From Streptomyces sp. BV286 (GTDB lineage Bacteria; Actinomycetota; Actinomycetes; Streptomycetales; Streptomycetaceae): DNA of 64,000 bases. Below, piece by piece: positions 16,825-26,260 of the stretch. A program made the translations under genes and the position numbers. The notes below the pieces were generated by a model. The model worked only from the letters and a program-made list of their open reading frames with translations, had not been told where the DNA came from and made no database searches. The stretch's first letter is position 1; each line of letters opens with the position of its first letter. The DNA lies in assembly GCF_019090165.1 (NCBI RefSeq), contig NZ_JAHRIB010000212.1, positions 62,001-126,000 on the forward strand. The letters run 5' to 3'.

Positions 16825-17720
16825 CGGTCGGTCTCCTTGCGGGGCGCGGCGTCGGCCTGTGCTTCGGCCGCTTCGACCTCCGCGACCTCGGCTTGGCCGG
16901 GTGCGTCTTCGTAGGGTTCGCCGAGGTAGGCGGCGACCACTCGTTCGTCGCCCTGGACGGTGGCGCTGTCGCCTTCGACGAGCTTTTCGCCCTGGACGAG
17001 GACGGCGACGCGGTCGCAGAGGTTGAAGATGAACCGCATGTCGTGCTCGATGACGAGTACGGCGATGCCCATGTCGCGGATGGCGAAGACGAGTTCTTCG
17101 GTGGCGCGTGTCTCTTGCGGGTTCATGCCGGCGGTGGGCTCGTCGAGGAGGAGGAGTCCGGGTTCGCTGGCGAGTGCTCGTGCGATTTCGAGCTTGCGCT
17201 GTTCGCCGTAGGGGAGGTTCCTGGAGAGGTGGTCGCGCTTGTGGGCGAGGCCGATGAAGTCCAGGAGTTCCATGGCGCGCTCTTCGGAGGCCTTTTCGGC
17301 CTTCTTGAAGCCGGGGCCGCGCAGGAGCGCGGACCATAGGCCTTCTTTGGTGCGGGTGTGGCGGCCGACGAGCACGTTTTCCAGGACCGTCATGTTGGCG
17401 AAGAGACGGATGTTCTGGAAGGTGCGGGCGATGCCGGCGGCGGTGACCTTGAAGGACTGGGACGGCAGGACGGTGCCCTTGTACCGGACTTCTCCCTCGG
17501 TGGGGATGTAGAGGCCGGTGAGGCAGTTGAAGAAGGTCGTCTTGCCGGCGCCGTTGGGGCCGATGAGTCCGACGATCTCGCCGCTGTTGACGGTGAGGTC
17601 GACGTTGCGTACGGCGGTGAGGCCGCCGAAGCGCATGGTGACGCCGCGTGCGTCGAGGACGGTTTCGCCGGGGGCGTTCGCGCCCGGGGTGGCCTGTGTG
17701 GTGGTGGTGTTGGTAGTCAT
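16821..17720 (-). CDS. livG: Branched-chain amino acid ABC transporter ATP-binding protein LivG
   Basis: A 299-residue ABC ATPase. Walker A is GPNGAGKTT (about 52-60), signature LPYGEQRKLEIARAL replaces the usual LSGGQ as in LivG proteins, Walker B is LLLLDEPTAGMN, and the switch histidine is in VIEHDM. The first 20 residues are Thr-rich, and an acidic/Ala tail of about 40 residues extends past the usual LivG end (QAEVAEVEAAEAQADAA). It partners LivF beneath the LivH/LivM membrane pair. Five bases separate it from livM, and it overlaps livF. Confidence 0.95.
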   Translation of the reverse strand: MTTNTTTTQATPGANAPGETVLDARGVTMRFGGLTAVRNVDLTVNSGEIVGLIGPNGAGKTTFFNCLTGLYIPTEGEVRYKGTVLPSQSFKVTAAGIARTFQNIRLFANMTVLENVLVGRHTRTKEGLWSALLRGPGFKKAEKASEERAMELLDFIGLAHKRDHLSRNLPYGEQRKLEIARALASEPGLLLLDEPTAGMNPQETRATEELVFAIRDMGIAVLVIEHDMRFIFNLCDRVAVLVQGEKLVEGDSATVQGDERVVAAYLGEPYEDAPGQAEVAEVEAAEAQADAAPRKETDR

Positions 17721-17725
17721 CGTGG

Positions 17726-19552
17726 TCAGGCCCCTGCCTTGCTGAGGACTGTGGGGGCTTCCGCCTCTTCGTGGAATTCGAGCTGGCGGCGCCGGTTCGG
17801 GATGAGGCCTTCCGGACGGAAGCGCATCAGCAGGACGAGCGCGAGACCGAAGGCGAAGAGTTGGTAGTCGCCGAGGAACTGGAGCTTGGCCGGGATCAGG
17901 TAGAGCAGTGCGGCTCCGACGAGGGGGCCGCTGATGGTGCCCATGCCGCCGAGGACGACCGCTGCGAGCAGGAAGGCCGAGTTGGGCGGGACGACGTGGG
18001 CGAACTGGTACTGCTCGGGGGTCACGGTGTAGGTGACGTGTGCCTGGACGGTTCCGGCGAGGCCGGCGAGGGCCGCTCCGAGTGCGAAGGCGATGAGTTT
18101 GACGCGGAAGCCGTTGATGCCCATGGCGAGGGCGGCTGTCTCGTCTTCGCGGATGGCGACCCAGGCGCGGCCGATGCGGGAGTCGCTGCTGCGTCGGAAG
18201 ACGATGACGACGACGAAGGTGATGAGGAGCATCAGCAGGAAGTAGTTGGCGAATCGCGCGATGGTCATTCCGGCGATGGTGTGTTCCTGGCCGAAGTCGA
18301 ATCCGAGGATGTTGAGGTTCGGGATGGAGGAGATGCCGTTGGAGCCGTTGGTGATGTCGGGTCCGGAGGTGCCGTCCATGTTGAGGACGCCGATCCGGAA
18401 GATCTCGCCGAAGCCCAGGGTGACGATGGCGAGGTAGTCGCCGCGCAGTCGCAGGGTCGGGGCGCCGATGAGGACGCCGAAGACCATGGCTACGGCTGCG
18501 CCGAGGAGGGCTGAGGCCCAGAACGGCAGGTGGATGTCGAAGGGTGAGGAGGGGGAGCCGGAGACCATGGCCGCTGTGTAGGCGCCGACGCCGAGGAAGG
18601 CGACGTAGCCGAGGTCGAGGAGTCCGGCGAGGCCGACGACGATGTTGAGGCCGAGGGCGACGGTGGCGAAGATCAGGATGTAGACGCCGATGGTCGCGTA
18701 CTGGTCGTCGGACTGGGTGAAGGGGAAGGCGGCTGCTGCTGCGAACGCGCCGATCATCGTCACGTTGCGGTGCTTGGCGGTGAGCGCGGAGATCCGGCCG
18801 ACGAGTCCGGCCTTGGCGGCGGCGGCGAAGCAGAAGCCGGCGGTGATGAGGAAGCCGACGAAGAGTTCGTCGTACTCGGTGCCGATGCCGTAGGTGAAGA
18901 CGATCAGGCCGAGGGTGAGTGCCGCGCCGATGATGAGGATCTCGGCGTACGCCGGCAGTTTGCGGGCCGGGGTTGCGGTGCCGGAGGCGAAGGCAGTCTT
19001 GATGATGGTGAGTTGGTGCCGTGCCTTGTGGCGGAACTGCTCCCAGGCGGTGTCTTCGGGGTCGAAGGGGTCGGGCGCCGGTCGTTCGAACGGCAGGGAG
19101 AGTGCGCCGAGGAGGGCGACGAGGGTGGCGACGGCCGCGACCCAGCCGCCGGGTTCGAGGTTGGCGAGGCCGCCGAGCTGGGTGCTGATCGCGATGATCG
19201 TGTACCAGGCGGTGGCGAAGGCGGAGAGCGCGGCGAGTTTGATGGCGCTGTCGGCGCCTGCCGGTGCCAGCCAGCGCAGGCCCTTGATGCCGTAGGAGGC
19301 GAGGCCGAGCAGGGTGGTGAGGGCGCCGCCGATGAGGACGAGGACCTGGAGGCCGCCGGGGTAGCCGTAGTAGGTGAGGTCGCCGGGGAAGGCGTCGGTC
19401 CAGGTCCAGGCGAGGAAGGCGGAGATGACGGTGAGGATGCCGCCGCCGGTGGCGAGGGCGCGTCCGAGGTGCGGCGGGATGCCGATGAGTCCAGAGGTGG
19501 CGCCGGAGGGGTCCTTGGCGAGCGTCTGGGGGGTGGTGGTGTGTGTGGTCAT
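17726..19552 (-). CDS. livM: Branched-chain amino acid ABC transporter permease LivM (extended N-terminus)
   Basis: A 608-residue membrane protein, about 200 residues longer than typical LivM. The C-terminal half (about 280-590) is the permease domain with the family segments LNIVVGLAGLLDLGYVAFLGVGAY split over two helices and LRLRGDYLAIVTLGFGEI. The N-terminal extension contributes four or five extra hydrophobic helices and a cytoplasmic loop with FERPAPDPFDPEDTAWEQF. I start at ATG 19552; a GTG at 19561 that overlaps the livH stop is an alternative. It forms the transmembrane channel with LivH. Confidence 0.93.
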   Translation of the reverse strand: MTTHTTTPQTLAKDPSGATSGLIGIPPHLGRALATGGGILTVISAFLAWTWTDAFPGDLTYYGYPGGLQVLVLIGGALTTLLGLASYGIKGLRWLAPAGADSAIKLAALSAFATAWYTIIAISTQLGGLANLEPGGWVAAVATLVALLGALSLPFERPAPDPFDPEDTAWEQFRHKARHQLTIIKTAFASGTATPARKLPAYAEILIIGAALTLGLIVFTYGIGTEYDELFVGFLITAGFCFAAAAKAGLVGRISALTAKHRNVTMIGAFAAAAAFPFTQSDDQYATIGVYILIFATVALGLNIVVGLAGLLDLGYVAFLGVGAYTAAMVSGSPSSPFDIHLPFWASALLGAAVAMVFGVLIGAPTLRLRGDYLAIVTLGFGEIFRIGVLNMDGTSGPDITNGSNGISSIPNLNILGFDFGQEHTIAGMTIARFANYFLLMLLITFVVVIVFRRSSDSRIGRAWVAIREDETAALAMGINGFRVKLIAFALGAALAGLAGTVQAHVTYTVTPEQYQFAHVVPPNSAFLLAAVVLGGMGTISGPLVGAALLYLIPAKLQFLGDYQLFAFGLALVLLMRFRPEGLIPNRRRQLEFHEEAEAPTVLSKAGA

Positions 19553-19557
19553 CGGTG

Positions 19558-20490
19558 TCACGCCCTGTCCGCGACGCGCTCGCCGAGCAGGCCTTGTGGC
19601 CTGAAGAGGAGCACGAGGATGAGGAGTACGAAGGCCCAGACGTTGGCCCAGGACTGGCCGCCGAGCTGTTCCATGCCGGGGACGTCGGCGATGTAGGCGG
19701 TGGCCATGGTTTCGGCGAGGCCGAGGACGAGGCCGCCGATCATGGCGCCGTAGATGTTGCCGATGCCGCCGAGGACGGCTGCGGTGAAGGCCTTGAGGCC
19801 GAGGATGAAGCCCATACGGAAGTTGATCTCGCCGTATTTGAGGCCGTAGGCGAGGCCTCCGACGGCGGCGAACGCGGCACCGAGGGCGAAGGCGACCACG
19901 ATGATGCGGTCGGTGTTGATGCCCATGAGTTTGGCGGTGTCCGGGTCCTGCGCGGTGGCCTGCATGCCGCGGCCGGTGCGGGTCTTCATGACGAAGTAGG
20001 CGAGGATCGCCATGCTGATGGGTGCGGCGAGCAGCAGAAAGACGTCACCTGTCTGGATGGTGACGCTGCCGATTTCGAAGGGGCCTCCGTCGATCTCCGG
20101 GAAGGTGATCGGGGAGTCGGCTTCGGGGTACCAGGCCCACACCGCCTGCTGGAGGGCGAGGGAGAGGCCGATGGCGGTGATGAGCGGGGCGAGTCGCGGT
20201 GCGGTGCGCAGGGGGCGGTAGGCGAATCGTTCCGCGCCCACGGCGACGGTGACCGAGACGAAGACCGCGCCGACGAGCATCAGTGGCAGGGCGACCCACA
20301 TGGTGGTGCCGTCGGGCAGGATGTACAGGTAGACCGTGAGAGCGCCGAAGGCCCCGGTCATGAAGATCTCGCCGTGGGCGAAGTTGATGAGCTGGACGAT
20401 GCCATAGACCATCGTGTAGCCGATGGCGACCAGCCCGTACATGGATCCCAGTAGCAGGCCGTTGACCAGCTGCTGCGGCAGTTCGTTCAC
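19558..20490 (-). CDS. livH: Branched-chain amino acid ABC transporter permease LivH
   Basis: A 310-residue permease of normal LivH length with eight or so hydrophobic helices. Family segments are LLLGSMYGLVAIGYTMVYGI, INFAHGEIFMTGAF near the N-terminus and FTAAVLGGIGNIYGAMIGG near residue 230. The start is GTG 20490. The livM start region overlaps or abuts its stop. It follows livJ on the same strand with a hairpin in the 109-nt gap, so part of its transcription probably reads through from livJ. Confidence 0.95.
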   Translation of the reverse strand: MNELPQQLVNGLLLGSMYGLVAIGYTMVYGIVQLINFAHGEIFMTGAFGALTVYLYILPDGTTMWVALPLMLVGAVFVSVTVAVGAERFAYRPLRTAPRLAPLITAIGLSLALQQAVWAWYPEADSPITFPEIDGGPFEIGSVTIQTGDVFLLLAAPISMAILAYFVMKTRTGRGMQATAQDPDTAKLMGINTDRIIVVAFALGAAFAAVGGLAYGLKYGEINFRMGFILGLKAFTAAVLGGIGNIYGAMIGGLVLGLAETMATAYIADVPGMEQLGGQSWANVWAFVLLILVLLFRPQGLLGERVADRA

Positions 20491-20542
20491 CGCATGTCCT
20501 CCGAGACGTTCGGATAGTCGAGGGGTGTGACCGGATGTGAGT

Positions 20543-20578
20543 CCGCGCGGGGCGCCTGTGATGCGGCGCCCCGCGCGG
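20543..20578 (-). terminator. Hairpin between livJ and livH
   Basis: A 14-bp perfect inverted repeat (CCGCGCGGGGCGCC at 20543-20556 with its complement at 20565-20578, 8-nt loop) lies between the binding-protein gene and the permease gene. It is likely a partial terminator or an mRNA-stabilising hairpin that lets livJ be made in excess over the membrane complex, as in many binding-protein-dependent operons. Confidence 0.75.
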
Positions 20579-20599
20579 CTCGGTGGTGCGGGGTGTGGG

Positions 20600-21832
20600 T
20601 CAGTCGGAGTAGGTGCCGGACTTCACCGGCTTCCAGGCGCCGCCCTCGACCGAGTAGACGGTGAGCTGCTTGTTGGTCGTGTCACCGAACTCGTCGAAGG
20701 AGACCTTGCCGGTCACGCCGTCGAAGGAGACATTCTGCATGGCTTCGGTGATCTTGGCGCGGGCGTCGTCCGGGAGCTTGCCGTCGTTGTCCTCGACGAC
20801 CTTCTTCACGGCCTCGATGATCGCCCAGCCGGAGTCGTAGGAGTAACCGCCGTACGCCGCGAAGTCCTCCTTGTAGCCCGCTGCCTTGTAGTTGGTCACG
20901 AACTCCTTGGCGGAGGGGAGGTCCTCGACGGGTGCGCCGACCGAGGTGGCGAGGTCACCGGCGCTGTTCTTGCCGGCCAGCTCGATGAAGGTGGGGTCGA
21001 AGATGCCGTCGCCGCCGACGACGGGAACCTTGGAACCGGCAGCCTTGATCTGCTTGCTCAGCGGGCCGGCCTGCGGGTACTCGCCGCCGTAGTAGACGAC
21101 GTCGGCGCCGGAGCTCTTCACCTGGGTGGCGACGGCGGAGAAGTCCTTGGAGTCGGGGTCGATGTGCTGGGTTCCGACGACCTTGCCGCCGAGCTTCTTG
21201 AACTCGTCGGTGAAGGTGGCGGCCAGACCGGCGCCGTAGGTCTTCTTGTCGTCGATGACGAAGACGCTCTTCTTCTTGGCGTCGTTGTAGACGTACTGCG
21301 CGGCGAACGGGCCCTGGATGGCGTCCGTGGTCGCGGTGCGGAAGTACGACTTGTACGTGCGGACCTTCTTGGTCTGCCAGTCCGTGCCCTGGGTCAGGGT
21401 CGGTCCCGTGTTGGCGGGGGAGACCTGGACGAGCTTGGCGTCGTCGAAGACCTTCTGCATGGACTCGGCCACGGAGGAGTTCAGCGGGCCGACGACACCG
21501 AGGACGTCCTTGTTGGCGACGAACTTGGTGGCGTTCTGCTGGCCCGCGGAGGGCTGCGCCTGGTCGTCGAGGGACTCGACCTTGAAGGTGATGCCTTCGA
21601 CGGTCTTTTCCTTGTTGGCGGTCTTGGCGGCGAGGTCCACGGAGTTCTTGATACCGAGGCCCAGCGCGGAGAGGTCGCCGGTCAGCGGGGCGTCGACGCC
21701 GATGACGACAGTGGTGCCGCCGTCGCCGGAGTCCGAGCCGCCGCCGTCGTCGTCGCGCGAGCCACAGGCGGTGAGGGTGAGTGCTCCCGCCGCCAGTGCG
21801 GCGGTGATGGCGATGAGCGAACGTTGACGCAC
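20600..21832 (-). CDS. livJ: Branched-chain amino acid ABC transporter substrate-binding lipoprotein LivJ
   Basis: A 410-residue lipoprotein. The signal ends in the lipobox LTAC with the lipidated cysteine at 23, followed by an Asp/Gly/Ser linker. The two-lobed periplasmic-binding-fold type I runs through the rest, with VIGVDAPLTGDLSALG, VGPLNSSVAESMQKV and YDSGWAIIEAV as recognisable segments. It captures branched-chain amino acids, or related ligands, outside the membrane for LivHMGF. GTG 21832 has an AAAGGA ribosome binding site. The longer frame to 22069 is untranslated leader. Confidence 0.95.
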   Translation of the reverse strand: MRQRSLIAITAALAAGALTLTACGSRDDDGGGSDSGDGGTTVVIGVDAPLTGDLSALGLGIKNSVDLAAKTANKEKTVEGITFKVESLDDQAQPSAGQQNATKFVANKDVLGVVGPLNSSVAESMQKVFDDAKLVQVSPANTGPTLTQGTDWQTKKVRTYKSYFRTATTDAIQGPFAAQYVYNDAKKKSVFVIDDKKTYGAGLAATFTDEFKKLGGKVVGTQHIDPDSKDFSAVATQVKSSGADVVYYGGEYPQAGPLSKQIKAAGSKVPVVGGDGIFDPTFIELAGKNSAGDLATSVGAPVEDLPSAKEFVTNYKAAGYKEDFAAYGGYSYDSGWAIIEAVKKVVEDNDGKLPDDARAKITEAMQNVSFDGVTGKVSFDEFGDTTNKQLTVYSVEGGAWKPVKSGTYSD

Positions 21833-22133
21833 GATCAGCAGTCCTTTCCCTGGCGCGGCCGTTCCTCGTGGAACGGGCCGAGTCGAGCGCTGGGCCGAAA
21901 ATTGTTCGAATCCGGTGGCGCGGTGACTGGCCGTGACTCTAAGCGGGTGAAGGGAACGTGGAGGAGAGTCTGACCCAGGCTGTGACGCTCTTGTTATGAC
22001 ACGAGGTAATGCAGAGCGGTACTCAGTGGGTGGATGGGCGGAATTCCGGCCGATTCGTCCTGTCCACATAGTGAGAACCTGCAGGACGGGCGGCGGTGAT
22101 TTCAGTAGCGTTCCAGCATTTTGCTAGTGACAG
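21833..22133 (-). promoter_or_regulatory. livJ upstream region
   Basis: These 301 nt separate livJ from the next gene and hold no coding sequence. On the minus strand, the leader before livJ contains an A/T-rich patch around 21990-22010 (TCATAACAAG) that could include the promoter. I see no consensus -35/-10 pair and no convincing riboswitch. Confidence 0.35.
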
Positions 22134-22751
22134 TCACTCGTTGCTGCAGGCTACTTGAAGGGCCTCCGAGAGGTCGTGCGCGTAGCGCTCGCCCAGAATG
22201 AAGCTGTGGTCTTCTATTGCGCGCGTATTACGCAGAGTCACGTCCAGGAAAGGCAGTCCGGCATTCCTCGGCGTATGTGCGCATTCCGTGACATGCAGAG
22301 TGAAAACGATCTTGTGGCCGAAGCCCGTTCTGGCCCGGAACGGCGGCTTCGGCACCGACGTCAGGGCGAGACCGGCGTAGGGCTGGGAAATGCGCACGAC
22401 GGTGATCGGCGGCCCGGACAGCGCGGTGACCTTCATCCCGAAACTGAAGCTGCCGCGCGGCGCGTTCGCGGGCGTCCCCTCCTTGCCCAGGTAGGTGACG
22501 TCGACGGCCTGGGACGGGTACGGGGCCGGGCCGGTCGGCGGTTCCTGCGGCCGGGTCGCGTAGAGGTAGCCGCCGCCCGCGACGAGCACGGCCGCCGTCG
22601 CGGAGGCGAGCGCGGCGCGGCGGTGCCGGGCGTAGAGCGCCACCAGGCGGCCGTGCGGCTGTCCGAGGTCCTGCGGCGGGGGTGGCTCGGCGGCGTCCCA
22701 CGCACGCGTGCCCTCGCCCGGTTCGACCGGCCCCACACCGCTCAACTCCAT
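22134..22751 (-). CDS. Membrane-anchored protein of unknown function
   Basis: A 205-residue protein with a cytoplasmic proline-rich N-terminus (about 1-48), one hydrophobic helix (ALASATAAVLVAGGGYLYA, about 50-68) and an exposed domain of about 130 residues. The exposed part has a beta-rich look, two Cys (in VTECAH and LQVACSNE) that may pair, and ends at SNE. Homologues in streptomycetes are often labelled as Tat-signal-domain proteins, but I see no twin-arginine motif. Its first ten bases overlap the end of the upstream lipoprotein gene, so the two are translationally coupled and probably act together at the membrane. Confidence 0.75.
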   Translation of the reverse strand: MELSGVGPVEPGEGTRAWDAAEPPPPQDLGQPHGRLVALYARHRRAALASATAAVLVAGGGYLYATRPQEPPTGPAPYPSQAVDVTYLGKEGTPANAPRGSFSFGMKVTALSGPPITVVRISQPYAGLALTSVPKPPFRARTGFGHKIVFTLHVTECAHTPRNAGLPFLDVTLRNTRAIEDHSFILGERYAHDLSEALQVACSNE

Positions 22752-23176
22752 GGCCCTTCGCCCGGACCGCCGTCGCGGTACCAGGCCTCGCAGCCGGTGC
22801 GCGTCTCGCGGTCGATCAGCCGCTCCGCGGCCTTCCGGCCCTCGCGGGCCTTCGTGATCCTGGCGGCGTCCACGACGTCCCGCAGGATGTCGTACTGGCC
22901 GTTGGACAGGCCCATGGACTGGTAGTCGCCGTAGGTGCCGTCGTCCAGGACCTCCCGCGACCAGTGGGCGACGATGCGTGCGCACAGGTCCTCGGGCGGG
23001 GTCGCCGCGGGCGAGGGCGCCGCCCCTGAGCCGGGGGGCGTGCTCTGCCGCGCGGCGCTCGCGCCGTTCGGTGTGTGCGGTTCGCCGCATCCGGTGACCA
23101 GGGCGGCGGCGAGGAGCACCGGCCCCGCACCCCGCCCGAGCGCCCGCCTCGGCCCGCAGGCCCCGCCTGTTCCCAT
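22742..23176 (-). CDS. Small lipoprotein of unknown function
   Basis: A 144-residue exported protein. The hydrophobic stretch PVLLAAALVTGC ends in a lipobox with Cys30. A Pro/Ser/Ala-rich linker follows, then a domain (about 60-140) with Cys65 and Cys129 that may form a disulphide and the segment DYQSMGLSNGQYDILRDVV. I do not recognise the family. It overlaps the following membrane-protein gene by ten bases. Starting at ATG 23176 gives a normal lipoprotein signal. Confidence 0.72.
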   Translation of the reverse strand: MGTGGACGPRRALGRGAGPVLLAAALVTGCGEPHTPNGASAARQSTPPGSGAAPSPAATPPEDLCARIVAHWSREVLDDGTYGDYQSMGLSNGQYDILRDVVDAARITKAREGRKAAERLIDRETRTGCEAWYRDGGPGEGPWS

Positions 23177-23255
23177 CCTCTGACGCTAGGCCGCCGGGTG
23201 CCCGGGATCAACGCCGTTGCGTACAAAGGCTGTCGGACGGCGGCCGGCCGGTGGT

Positions 23256-23744
23256 TCAGCCCGTCGCGCCGACTCGCTCCGCGTCGCTCGGGTTCACGCC
23301 GCGCAGCATGCACGTCAGCCGCGCGCTGCACACCCGCTTCCCGTCCTCGTCGCTGATCACGATCTCGTACGTGGCTGTGGAGCGGCCGCGGTGCAGCGGG
23401 GTGGCCACTCCGGTCACCAGGCCGGAGCGGGCGCCGCGGTGGTGGGTGCAGTTCAGGTCGACGCCGACGGCGATCTTGGAGCTGCCGCCGTGCAGCATGG
23501 CGCCGACCGAGCCGAGCGTCTCGGCGAGCACGGCGGAGGCGCCGCCGTGCAGGAGCCCGTACGGCTGGGTGTTGCCCTCGACCGGCATGGTGCCCACGAC
23601 GCGGTCCGCGGAGGCCTCGACGATCTGGACGCCCATGCGTGCCCCGAGGTGTCCGGCGGAGAACATGGCGACCAGGTCCACGCCGAGCGCCGAGTACTCG
23701 TCGATGACCTCTTGTGGGAACGTGACGTGCTGCTGCTCGCCCAT
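23256..23744 (-). CDS. PaaI-type hotdog-fold thioesterase
   Basis: A 162-residue single hotdog domain. The key segment YGLLHGGASAVLAETLGS (about 62-79) has the HGG loop and the acidic residue used for catalysis in PaaI and related acyl-CoA thioesterases. GVDLNCTHHRGARSG follows as the next strand-turn. It probably hydrolyses an aryl- or acyl-CoA to keep CoA available. It is cytoplasmic, and lies 45 nt upstream on the same strand order as the FdhF-like gene, with which it may be cotranscribed. Confidence 0.9.
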   Translation of the reverse strand: MGEQQHVTFPQEVIDEYSALGVDLVAMFSAGHLGARMGVQIVEASADRVVGTMPVEGNTQPYGLLHGGASAVLAETLGSVGAMLHGGSSKIAVGVDLNCTHHRGARSGLVTGVATPLHRGRSTATYEIVISDEDGKRVCSARLTCMLRGVNPSDAERVGATG

Positions 23745-23789
23745 GGGGTCCGGCTCCTTCGTCGTCGATCCTGGCGTCTAAGCGAACGC

Positions 23790-26069
<2,280 letters not shown>

Positions 26070-26260
26070 CTCGGCCTCCTCTTCGAGCACACGTGTGAGG
26101 TACGTCTCCGATCCTCCCACGTGGGGGTGACACCGATCGCGGCCCGTCCCGGAGAGCGATCGTGCGCGCGCCCCGCCCAGGGACGAACCGTGACGCGGGC
26201 ACGTGGCCGCGGGCGGCGGGGCGGGGCCGACTGTCAGTGGGGCGTGGCAGGATCGGGGGC

